Assembly (NCBI GenBank): GCA_028751875.1
Contig: CM054155.1
Coordinates: forward strand, 52,782,800-52,846,799
Origin: Rapana venosa
Taxonomy: Eukaryota; Mollusca; Gastropoda; Neogastropoda; Muricidae
DNA: 64,000 nucleotides
Reading direction: 5' to 3'
Both the position numbers and the translations under genes were made by a program. The notes beneath the pieces are model-generated. The model was not told where the DNA came from and ran no database searches. It saw nothing but the letters and a program-made list of their open reading frames with translations. This document shows positions 33,442-45,129 of the stretch, piece by piece. Numbering within the stretch: the stretch's first letter is position 1; every line of letters begins with the position of its first letter.

Positions 33442-35656
33442 ATAACATCCGACAGCTACACCATTCTTTACTCAGGAGAAGATCAACACCAGAAAGGAGT
33501 TGCCATGATTCTAGATCAAGAAACCTCAAAGACCAACACAGGTTTCTGGACTGTAAATGACAGAGTCCTGATAGTAAAACTTAAGGGCACACCTTTCGAC
33601 ATTGGAATAGTACAAGTATATGCACCAACAGCTCATAAAGATGACGCAGAAATTGAGGAGTTTTATGAAAATATCGAAAAGGCAATGAAGCAACTGAAGT
33701 CTCAAGATATTAGAATAATAATGAGTGACCTCAATTCAAAGATAGGAAAAGGGAAAGATGAAACCACAGTTGGCCCATTTCGAATAGGAGTGAGAAATGA
33801 AAGAGGAGAGTGGCTCACGGAATGGTGCAAGGAACAAATGCTGGCTGTCATGAACACATGGTTTGAAAACCATCCAAGAAGATGCTGGACATGGAAAAGC
33901 CCTGGCGACAGAACCAGGAATCAAATAGATTACATCCTGATTCAAGGACGCTTCCGTAACTCTATAACATCTTGTAAGTCCATGCCAGGTGCAGAATGTG
34001 GAAGTGATCATGTCCCAGTTATCGGGAAAATGCGACTAAAATTGAAAAAATTGTCAAAAGCAAAAAGAACACCAAAACTGCAAATGAACATGCTACAAAC
34101 TGACGAAGAAATCAAAGAAGAATACAAGATCAAAGTTGGAAACAACTTCGATGGCCTAGATCAACTCACCACTTCAGAGGAAAAATGGCAGATGATGAAA
34201 GATAGCATCAGCGAGGCAGCAAAAGAATATATAACAGTCATAAATAGAAAGGAACATAAGAAGTGGATGGGATCCGAGATTTTAAACCTAATGGAAAACA
34301 GGAGAAAGGCAAAAGTAGATGAAAAGAAGTATAAAGAACTCGACAAACTGGTTAAGAAAAAATGTAATGAAGCTAAGGAAGAATGGATCAATATGCAGTG
34401 CAAGGAAAGTGAAATGAATGCAAATTTTGATAGCAAACTTATGCATGAAAAAATAAAAGATGTGGCAGGGAAGAAAGCATTTGCAAAAACAGGTTGTATA
34501 AAGTCGAGAGATGGAGATATACTCATGGAAAAAGAAGATATTCTTAACAGGTGGTCAGAATACATCGAAGAGTTATACCACGACGACAGAGGTCCACCTC
34601 CTCACATTAGCAACGAAGATGTCCACATAATCATGGAAGACGAAGTGAGACATGCACTCAGCAAGATGAAAAGTGGTAAGGCGCCAGGACCTGATGATAT
34701 CCCATCTGAATTGATAACAGCCCTGGATGCAGTGGGAATTAAGGCAATCACAAAACTACTAAACAATATATATGACACAGGAGAGATTCCGACAGGTATG
34801 AAGAAGTCCATCTACATTGCGATCCCTAAGAAACTGGGTACAGCTGAATGTGACCAACATCGTACAATCAGCCTGATGAGTCACCTCACCAAAGTTCTTT
34901 TACGAATACTCATGAAGAGAATGAGAAATAAAATACTCCCAGAAATATCAGAAACGCAATTTGGATTCATGGCAGACAAAGGCACCAGAAATGCAATCTT
35001 CGCATTGAAAACTCTCATGGAAAGATCCATCGAGGTCAAGAAAGACCTATACCTCTGCTTCATTGACTACTCAAAAGCGTTCGACAAAGTACGACACTCC
35101 GACTTGTTTGATATTCTGGCGGAGCTATACATCGACGGGAAAGATCTTCGAGTCCTCAGAAACATATATTGGGAACAGGAGGCAGCCATTAGAGTCGACA
35201 ATGACATCAGTCAATATAGACCAATCTCCGGGGGTGTGAGGCAGGGCTGCGTGTTCTCGCCTGATTTATTTAATGTATATAGTGAAATAATTCTACAAAT
35301 ATTGAGAATCATGAGGGAATAGTGTAGGTGGCCACAACATCAACAACTGAGATATGCAGATGACACAGCCCCCCCCTTATCGCTGACTCTGAAGAAAAAC
35401 TGCAAAAGATTTTAACAACAGAAAACAGACGAAAGCGAAAAGAAAGGATTACAGCTCAAGGGCAAAGAAGACAGAATTGCATGGTGATCTCGAAAACAGC
35501 TGTTATACCACAATGCAACATTAGCCTGTAAAGGAGAGAGAATCAGACAAGAAAAACACCTCAAATACCTTGGTTGTACTATCCCCCCGGACGGCAAGTG
35601 TGACACAGAAATCAAGAAGAGAATCGATCAATCTAAGGCAACTTTTAACAACATGA

Positions 35657-35659
<3 letters not shown>

Positions 35660-35744
<85 letters not shown>

Positions 35745-36222
35745 TAATAATGTATGGAATTTATATAGCGCTGAATCTTGTAAAGCAACAAATCAAAGCG
35801 CTCAGATTTTATTTCATACCACTTTAAGTCACGGCAGATTTCCCTCCGTGAAATTCGGGCTGCTCTCCCCAGGGAGAGCAGGAGAACGCGTCGCCACTTA
35901 GCGCTGCGCCACCCTTTCACCCTATTTTTTTTTTCTGCAGCTGTATTTGTTTCCCTAACAGAGTGGCTTTTTTCTAAGAATTTTGCCAGGGACAACTCTC
36001 TTGCTGCCGTGGGGTTTTTTACGTGCGCTAAATAATTACGTGTAACACACGGGACCTCGGTTTATCGTCTCGTCCGAAAGACTAGCGCCCAGACCACCAC
36101 TCATGGTCTAATGGATGGAGGAAAAATTTCCGGTCCAAACGGGGTACGAACCGCCGCACACTTCAGACCCGGACTTTTCGCTTTCTAGACAGGCGCGTTA
36201 CCTCTAGACCACCGATCCACCC
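35660..36222 (-). mobile_element. SINE family 2, near full-length copy
   Basis: Reverse complement starts GGGTGGATCGGTGGTCTAGA (A box), with a B box near GGTTCGTACCCC, then GACGAGACGATAAACCGAGG, CAAGAGAGTTGTCCCTGGCA, an A-run, GGGTGGCGCAGCGCTAAGTG, TTCACGGAG, and the tail block GCGCTATATAAATTCCATAC plus (ATT)n of about 90 bases. Inserted between GAAAT and GCATTTTTACC of the host LINE with at most a 2-base duplication. Confidence 0.92.
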
Positions 36223-36712
36223 ATGCATTTTTACCAACAGTAAGATAAGCCTCAAGACAAAGATCCATGTTTTGAGAGCCTACGTATGGTCTATTCTTCG
36301 GTACGGATGTGAGTGCTGGACCCTAGCCAAGGACACAGAACAGCGACTAGAAGCAGTGGAGATGTGGTTCATCCGGAGAATCTTGAAAATCTCATGGACA
36401 AAAAGAAAAACTAATGCAGAAGTAATGGAAATGGCTGGGTACAAGAGATCCCTTCTCACACCAAACAGAAAAGACAGCTCAAATTTTTCGGCCATATAAT
36501 CAGGGCTGACGGACTAGAGAAACTGTTATGGAGTGGCAAAATCTGTGGAAACAAGAGCAGAAGAAGACAACGCACAAAATTCACAGACAGCTTAAACAAA
36601 TTCGCAACGAATAAAGAGGGCACCAACAATGAGCTCATAAGAGGGACCGAGAACAGGGAAGAATACAGAGCCATGATCGTCGATGTCTGCAGGACCAGAC
36701 CGGACACTTGAA

Positions 36713-36752
36713 GAAGAAGACTACTACTACTACGACGACGACGACGACTACG

Positions 36753-36783
<31 letters not shown>
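36713..36783 (+). repeat. CTA/CGA trinucleotide tract
   Basis: Directly continues the (GAAGAA) tail of RTE-like copy 1 and leads into a LINE 3' fragment. Confidence 0.9.
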
Positions 36784-36787
<4 letters not shown>

Positions 36788-37135
36788 CTTTCACTTTGCC
36801 AAAAGCCTTCGTATGACGCTTTTAAATCTGGCCTCCAGACACATTTATTTCAAGCTAAGGTTCTTCCATCGTGTTCCATTTCATTTGTGCCCTCAACAGC
36901 CCAGACCCCATCATCCCGCCGGTGAGTAAATCTTTATGTATGTGTGGGTGTGCGTGTGAGTGCGTGCATGCATGCTAGCGTGACTGTATACATTTGAACT
37001 CGAAAAAACCCCCACCTTTTATATGTAACTGGCTGCATTTGAATCAGTAGAATGAATGAAAACGCTTTGATTTGTTTAGTTGAAAGATATAGCGCTATAT
37101 AAATTCCATTCATTATTATTATTATATTATTATTA
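36783..37135 (+). mobile_element. CR1/L2-group LINE, 3' terminal fragment
   Basis: SLCQKPSYDAFKSGLQTHLF is the last coding block of the family. It is followed by 3' UTR and the family end (ACGCTTTGATTTGTTTAG, ATATAGCGCTATATAAATTC) with an (ATT)n tail. Strongly 5'-truncated. Confidence 0.85.
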
Positions 37136-37215
37136 TTTTATTATTATTATTATTATTATTATTATCATTATTATTATTACTATTACTACTACTGTTGTTG
37201 CTGCTGCTGCTGCTG

Positions 37216-37268
<53 letters not shown>

Positions 37269-37290
37269 GATGCTAATGCTGTCACTTTCA
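37110..37290 (+). repeat. ATT then CTA/CTG microsatellite
   Basis: The LINE tail (ATT)n passes into (CTG)n and (CTA)n, then the phrase CTACTTATACAACCTACT. It is another example of a retroelement tail passing into a triplet repeat. Confidence 0.93.
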
Positions 37291-37311
37291 CTACTTATAC
37301 AACCTACTATG

Positions 37312-37680
37312 GGGGGCGGAATAGCCTAGTGGTTAGAACATTGTGCTCGCAATCTGACGACCCGGGTTCGATTCCCGTTCAAGGGGATATTTTCCCCTGA
37401 AGTTAACATGAGTGCAGAATCTACTCTCCCCAACAGTCCTTCGGATCAAACTATAAACCGAGGTCCCGTGTGCATACGTACGCAGAACATCTTGCGCACA
37501 CGTTAAAACCCGTTCCGTTTTCTGGAAGAGTAGACCATTGTGTGCCGGTGGATACATATGACAATTTTTTTTCTAAATCGCATACACACGAGGACTGGAT
37601 GTAAAAAAGCACAAAAATTGCTTGTTCCTTTATTCTCGATATAAAAAATAAACTAAAATTAAAAAAAGAATAAAATACTA
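37312..37680 (+). mobile_element. SINE family 1, copy D, near full length
   Basis: Head GGGGGGCGGAATAGCCTAGT with B box GGTTCGATTCCCG, body ATAAACCGAGGTCCCGTGTG, tail AAAAAATAAACTAAAATTAA. It interrupts a triplet-repeat tract: CTACTAT-like sequence lies on both sides. Confidence 0.9.
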
Positions 37681-38040
37681 CTACTATTACTACCATATGC
37701 CTGCAAAGAATTATCCGGATCAGAGAAGATCTCCAATGAAGACCTACTACGGAGATGCAAGCAAGAAGACATGAGAACCATCATCACCAGACGACGGTGG
37801 AAGTGGATTGGGCACATCCTCCGAAGAGACCCACAGTCAATCACAAGAACAGCATTGCACTGGACGCCAGAAGGAAGGAGAAAGAAAGGAAGACCAAAAG
37901 TAACGTGGAGGAGAACTGTAGAAAGTGAGATAAAGGCCATGCAGCACTCTTGGAGATCAGTGACTAGGTTGGCCCAGGATAGGCAGGAGTGGAAGCGCTT
38001 TGTTGCTGCCCTACACACCACTGGGTGTAATGGCTAATGA
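37681..38040 (+). pseudogene. LINE C-terminal domain fragment
   Basis: An 89-codon frame reads MRTIITRRRWKWIGHILRRD, GRRKKGRPKVTWRRTVESEI, then AQDRQEWKRFVAALHTTGCN and stops before (TGA)n. This is the conserved C-terminal region after the RT in a widespread LINE group (the K-W-I-G-H-x-L-R-R motif and the G-R-P-x-x-x-W-R-R motif). The 5' part is missing; the frame upstream (DLLRRCKQED) is also recognisable. It ends with the natural stop and a TGA-repeat tail, so it is a 5'-truncated 3' end. Confidence 0.85.
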
Positions 38041-39904
<1,864 letters not shown>

Positions 39905-39905
<1 letters not shown>

Positions 39906-41642
39906 TACTACTCATCGAGTCCATGATAAACGCCTAGATAGCATACAAAACCAATTCCAGTGACCAAAACCTTCAGGTTCTCATTGCTTCTTTCAGCAAA
40001 GTCCATCAGTGTGCCAGGAAAAGCGCCAACTTCTGGAATCAGCTCTGCTCCCAGATTCAGAGGGCAGCTGACACAGGCAACATCAAGGCGATGTATGACA
40101 GCATCATGCAGGCACTGGACACAATGAAAAGAAAACTGCTCCTTCAAAATAAGCTACTGGTGAGGTGATTCACGATAGATAGCAGATGGATCGCTGGGTA
40201 GAACACTGCACTGAACTATATGCAAGGGAAAATGTAGTCACAGAACACGCCGTGAATGCCATAGAGTGCCTATCAGATTTGGAAGAGCTTGGCAGAGAAC
40301 CAACCATAGATGAACTCAACGAAGCCATGGACTAACTTGCCTCTGGTAAGATACCTGGGACAGACAGTATTTCTGTTGATGTACTTAAGTGCTCCAAAGA
40401 GATACTCATCACCGAGCTGGATGAAATCCTCTGCCTCTGTTGGAGTTAAGGCGAAGTAGCACAAGGCATGAGGGATGCTAACGTCGTCACACTTTACAAA
40501 AACAAAGATGACAAGCGATTGCAATAATTATTGAAGTATATCGCTCCTTAGCATCATTGGGAATGTCTTTGCACGAGTAGTAAGTGCTGAAGAGGCTCCA
40601 AGTACTTGTAGAGCAAGTCTACCCTGAATCACAGTAAGGTTTCCATGCCAACAGATCCACTATAAGCATGTACTTCTCCCTCAAACAACTTCAGGAGAAA
40701 TGTAGGGAGCAAGGATCTCACAAATGCTTTTGATCTGGTCAGTAGGGATGGCCTCTTCAAGATCCTCACCAAGATCGGATGTCTGCCTAAACTTCTCAGC
40801 ATCATCAGATCTTCCAGGAAGACATGAAAGGCATCGGTGTCTTTAACGGCTCTGTATCATCTTCCTTAAAGATACAGAGTGGAGTGACACAGGGTTGCGT
40901 CATGATTCCCACTCTGTTTGGAATATTCTTTGCTGTGATGCTGAAAAATGCATTTGGTCCTGCAGCTGATCTCCGAACCAGGTCAGACGGAAACCTCTTC
41001 AACCTTTCCAGACGAAGAGCCAAGACTAGAATCCATCCGAGGTGCATGAGTGACTCTCTTTGCATATGATGCAGCAGTAACCGCCCACTCAGCTTAGGAC
41101 CTACAGAAGCTCATGACACGCTCCAATGATGCCTGCAACGATATCAGGCTTACCATTAGCTTGAAAATAACCCAAAAGTCATGGAACAGGATGTTGAATC
41201 TCCACCCCCTGCCCCCTCGTAATCAGAATGACCATGAACTGGATGGCGTCAACGATTGTGTGTACCTGGGTTCATACATCTCAGACCTTATCGCTTGATG
41301 CAGAGCTCAACAAGCGCATCGGCAAAAGCAGCTACCACCATGGCCAGATAAACAAAGGAAGCATGGAATAACAGCAAGCTGAATGAGCACACAAAAATCC
41401 AGATCTACAGATCCTGCGTCATGAGCACCCTCTTTTCTGGCAGTGAGTCATGGACTTTGCGTGCCCGACAAGAGCGAAAGCTCAATGTTTTACTTATGCA
41501 TTGCCCACGACATATCCTCAATATTACCAGGCAGGACAAAGTCCCAAACACAACTGTCCTGGAAAAAGCTGGATGCACCAACATGTACACCTTGCTGAAC
41601 CAGAGACGTATGCGCTGGTTCGGCCATGTTGTGCGCATGCTA
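39905..41642 (+). pseudogene. LINE reverse transcriptase with C-terminal domain, decayed
   Basis: Pieces in order: GNIKAMYDSIMQALDTMK (pre-RT, near 40080), ERLGREPTIDEL-like block (near 40290), ASGKIPGTDSISVDVLKCSK (fingers, near 40340), MRDANVVTLYKNKDD, FSLKQLQEKCREQ, MKGIGVFNGSVSSSLKIQSG then VTQGCVMIPTLFGIFFAVML (region B, near 40880), RSDGNLFNLSRRRAKT, KTNVM-like remnants, STLFSGSESWTLRARQERKL, HILNITRQDKVPNTTVLEKA, and RRMRWFGHVVRM (41610). Catalytic A and C are too decayed to read. Stops are frequent. The sequence ends in a (CTG)n tract exactly after the FGHVVRM block, so the C-terminus is lost. Confidence 0.85.
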
Positions 41643-41740
41643 CTTGCTACTTGCTGCTGCTACTGCTGCTGCTGCTGCTGCTGCCGCTGCTGCTGCTGCT
41701 GCTGCCGCTGCTGCTGCTGCTGCTGCTGCTACTACTACTA
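41643..41740 (+). repeat. CTG/CTA microsatellite
   Basis: Near-pure (CTG)n with a (CTA)n end, between two LINE pieces. Confidence 0.95.
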
Positions 41741-42095
41741 CTAAATGGAACTTATATAGCACTATATCGTGCAAAGACAAATCAAAGCGCATACATTCAA
41801 TCTCATCTTACACAGTTATGCAATCAATGATAAATAATCAATAGTTTAAAAAAACAGATATTACAAACATGGTGCGCTGCAGACAAAATCTATGAAATAA
41901 AATTTCAATAGTCAAATGTTTTTTCACAAGCACAAACACACATTCACACAGGTCGTATACTTTAGCAGGGTGATAGTACATGGGTTAGTGAAGGTGGGGT
42001 AGCTCTGATATGAAACAGGAGGGAAGAAATCTTAGGTTTGAAATAAATATGTCTTGAGACTGGACTTAAAAGTGTCATAACTAGGTTTCTGGCGA

Positions 42096-42197
<102 letters not shown>

Positions 42198-42289
42198 CTC
42201 ATTCCAGGTCGATGGACCCGAAATAGAGAAATAGCGGCGTCCAACGGTGGATTGGTTGAATATAGGTATTTCTTCTAGGTATTCCTTCC

Positions 42290-42541
42290 TTCCATCCTTC
42301 GGATGAGACTATAAACCGAGGCCCCGTGTGCGAGCGCATGCAGAACATCTTGCGCACACGTTAAATCCTGTTCCGCTGTTCGAAAGAGTAGGCCTTTGTG
42401 TACCGGTAGGAACAGATGACAAAATTTTAAAAAAACGCATACACACGCATTTAAAAAAACACCTCATCTGAGCGCTTTGATTTGTTGCTTTACAAGATTC
42501 AGCGCTATATAAATTCCATATATTATTGTTATTATTATTAT
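42290..42541 (+). mobile_element. SINE with family 1 body and family 2 / LINE tail
   Basis: Starts in the family 1 body (TTCGGATGAGACTATAAACC), continues through GAGTAGGCCTTTGTGTACCG and CGCATACACACGC, then has GCTTTGATTTGTTGCTTTAC and GCGCTATATAAATTCCATAT with (ATT)n. Family 1 copies elsewhere end in an A-rich tail without this block. 5'-truncated. Confidence 0.85.
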
Positions 42542-43179
42542 TCGTAGGCACAAGGTATCTGCGGCAGATCGGAGGGAACGTGAAGGAGTGTACAGGTTAA
42601 GACATTCACAGAGGTAGGAGGGTGCAGTTTTGTTGAGACATTTGTAACAGACGGTACTGATCTTATAATTTACTCTCTTTGGCACAGGCAGCCAGTGAAG
42701 AGATCGCAAGAGAGGGGTAATGTGCTCAGATTTTTTTCTTTCTGAGAAGTAGTCGAGATTCGGAGTTTTGTATACGTTGAAGGGATTGGATAGATGATGC
42801 TGGCAGACCAGCCAAAAGAGAATTGCAATAGTCCAGACGTGAAAGAATGAGAGAAGTGACAAGTTTGGCTGTTGCATCTGTGGACAGGTACTTCCAAATT
42901 GCACTAATGCGCCGTAATTGATAGTAGCACGACTGACAGATCTGGGTGATGAATTTTTGCATAGAGAGTGTGTTCACCTTTGCGCCTGGTGGCAGCAGTG
43001 TGTGTAGCTCTCCCTTGAATGCTAAATGTGTGTGTTTTTCGGACCTGAGGAGGAGAATGTTTTACATCATCGTGTTTGTGTTTTCATTCTGAATCGAATG
43101 GTCAAGACATTTTTCTTTCTAACTATTTACTTTTTGAAATATTTCAATATATAATATTTCATGTACTATTTCATTGTTC

Positions 43180-43600
43180 AAAATTCCATTGACTTGATGA
43201 GTTTTGTTTACCTGACCGTGCTGGTCTTTGTGACCTACTTCAATCTGACCCTGCTGCCCATCAACCATCTACATTTGTTTCACGAGCCCTCACCACCCCC
43301 ATCACCACCCTGCAGTGTGTGTTGTGTGGCCAGGATGGCAGTGGGAGCCGTGGACATTAAAGCAATACTTCCACGTGACTTTTGCCATAAACAGTACGCT
43401 CTCTCTCCTCAGCTAAAACAGCACATCCTAAATCTGGGAATCCACTTCCGCAAAACTAGAAGGGGAACACGGGCAGGCCAACGTCTTCGACAGTGGTGCA
43501 CTTCCATCTCCTGTGTCTCCCCCTTAGCTCTGACGTCACTTCCGTCTCCCTTGGCAACACTGCTTCCACATACTGCTGTTCACCTGCCCCTTTAGCTTCT
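43180..43600 (+). pseudogene. N-terminal protein region of the LINE, function unknown
   Basis: A frame from near 43200 reads VYLTVLVFVTYFNLTLLPIN, a proline-rich patch, MAVGAVDIKAILPRDFCHKQ, and a basic stretch RKTRRGTRAGQRLRQW. The same protein region is seen at 48774-49150, which supports real coding in the ancestor. No RRM, zinc knuckle or esterase is recognised. The basic segment could bind nucleic acid (inference). Confidence 0.5.
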
Positions 43601-43839
43601 GATTCTTCTGTTGTGCACAATTCGGACAATCTTTTTCTGGTTCTAATGTGTATCATGAGGTGTGAAATGTCCATTCCCCAATTAACAAAGTTCTTTCTAC
43701 ATCTACTTCTGACTCACCATCCAAACTCTTGTCTGCTCTTCCATATCCACATCACAAACCATCACCTTCATCTTTCTCTTCTGATTGCTTCCCCAACTCA
43801 CCACTTTTTTCTTCAACCCCTCCGCCGCCTTCAGATCTC

Positions 43840-44880
43840 CTTCACATTACTTTGTTCAATGTGCAGTCTGTCTATCCTGATGGTAAAGCTGATTATATCT
43901 CTGATTTCATCTCCGACAAAGACATTGATTTAACCTTTCTTACTGAAACCTGGCTTAAACCACATGGACACGAACTAAAAAATAAAACAACTAGCACCAC
44001 CTGGCTACAAAACCGTTTCTTTTCCCCGACTCTCCCCGTGGCGGTGGCGTTGCCATCATTTATAAAGACATGTTGCAACCAGCTCTTTCTTTCAATCAAA
44101 ACCTTCCTTTTTCACATGAACCCTTTGAAGTTTGCCAACTCAACCTACCTGGCCATTCTATTACTTTCTGTTACCTCTACCGTCCACCTCCTAACCGTAA
44201 GAACAATCTGACAGCTTCCCTTTTTCATCAAGAATTCCAGTCACTCCTTGACCACCATAGCCTATCTCCCACTAAGCTCATAATTCTCGGTGACTTCAGC
44301 TTCCATTTTGACAACCAGTCTTCTCCTGATGTCAAACGTCTTTCTCTTTCTCTGTCAAATCAGTCTCTTTCTCAACTGGTAAGTGAACCAACACACAGAT
44401 ACGATCATATTTTAGACTGGCTGATCACCAATGCTTCGTTTAACCTTGTTACATCTGTCTCCGTCACTGATGAACTGCATTCTGATCATTCCGCCATTCT
44501 TTTCTTCCTTAACATCACAAAACCTGTGAGAAAAAAGAAATATGTTACCTGCCGCAATCTTAAGGCCATGAACATTCAAAACTATGAAACGCCTTTCGCA
44601 AACGTTTGACGACACTGACCTCTCAGAACACTATAACACTGTCCTCCACCAATTGCTTGACGAGCATGCACCTCCAACTGACCATCTCCTGCCTGACAGG
44701 CCCTGTGCGCCATGGTACACTAACGATATTTTGATGGCGAAACGCAAACGTCGGCGTCTAGAACGGCAGTGGCGGAAATCAAAAACTGAAATCAATAAGC
44801 AGCTTTTCCGAAAACAAAGTCAATTTTTTAATCCATTCAGCAAAGACAAATTATTACTTTTCCCAAGTTCTCTGCGCTAA
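43840..44880 (+). pseudogene. LINE AP-endonuclease domain and linker, frameshifted
   Basis: Motifs in order: ITLFNVQSVYPDGKADYISD (N site), LTFLTETWLKPHG (E), a frame change near 44030, VAIIYKDMLQPAL, FCYLYRPPPNRKNN (Y), KLIILGDFSFHFDNQSS (D; N replaced by S), HILDWLITN (D), and VTDELHSDHSAILFFL (SDH). This endonuclease would nick target DNA to prime reverse transcription. A stop at 44609 separates it from the linker (YNTVLHQLLDEHAPPTDHLL; KRKRRRLERQWRKS). Confidence 0.85.
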
Positions 44881-45129
44881 ATCCGTAAAATCTCTGTTTA
44901 CCCTCACCTCAATTCTTCTTGGATCTGCAAAATCAAGCCCTCTTCCTACCACCCACAGCCTGTCTGAACTTCCCTCTATCTTTTCTTCCTACTTTTCAGA
45001 TCAAGTCCGAAATATTCGCTCCAGACTGGATCAGACTCATTTCCAGCCTGCACCTCTTGATCCCCAGTTCACTGGCACTCCTCTCTCTTTCTTTCATCCC
45101 ACAAGCAAAAGCGAAATCACAACAATTCT

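Larger units (their letters stand above)
32868..36712 (+). mobile_element. RTE-like LINE copy 1, interrupted by two SINEs
   Basis: Collinear with copy 2 (59196-62262) from the 5' region (AAGACAATC...GTACGAGCA) to the ACACTTGAAGAAGAAG end. SINE family 2 copies interrupt it at 33257-33441 (with target duplication) and 35660-36222. The right boundary passes straight from the (GAA)n tail into a (CTA/CGA)n microsatellite. RTE-like is used because a single ORF carries endonuclease plus RT with a short simple tail; the exact clade is uncertain. Confidence 0.85.
33010..36712 (+). pseudogene. RTE-like endonuclease/reverse transcriptase, broken copy
   Basis: The N-terminus (MGTWNVRTMLQTGQLENLKQ; GLSEVRWKG) runs into the first SINE. 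The main frame resumes at 33505-35322 with APE endonuclease motifs (VYAPTAHKDD, SDLNSKIG where copy 2 has GDLNTKVG, QIDYILIQ, GSDHVPV) and RT motifs A (CFIDYSKAFDKVRHSDLF) and B (GVRQGCVFSPDLFN). Two one-base deletions near 35300 shift the frame; LRYADDT survives in another frame near 35347. A C-run insertion follows near 35370. After the second SINE the C-terminal part (VWSILRYGCECWTLAKDTEQ) is frameshifted near 36460. It cannot give a full protein. Confidence 0.9.

Noticed and set aside
33736..34011. Minus-strand frames opposite the RTE-like coding region (also 34161-34565, 59641-60126, 60276-60680, 61824-62252)
   Set aside because: Antisense shadows of a plus-strand frame with full endonuclease and RT motifs. 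Both copies show the same shadows because they share sequence.
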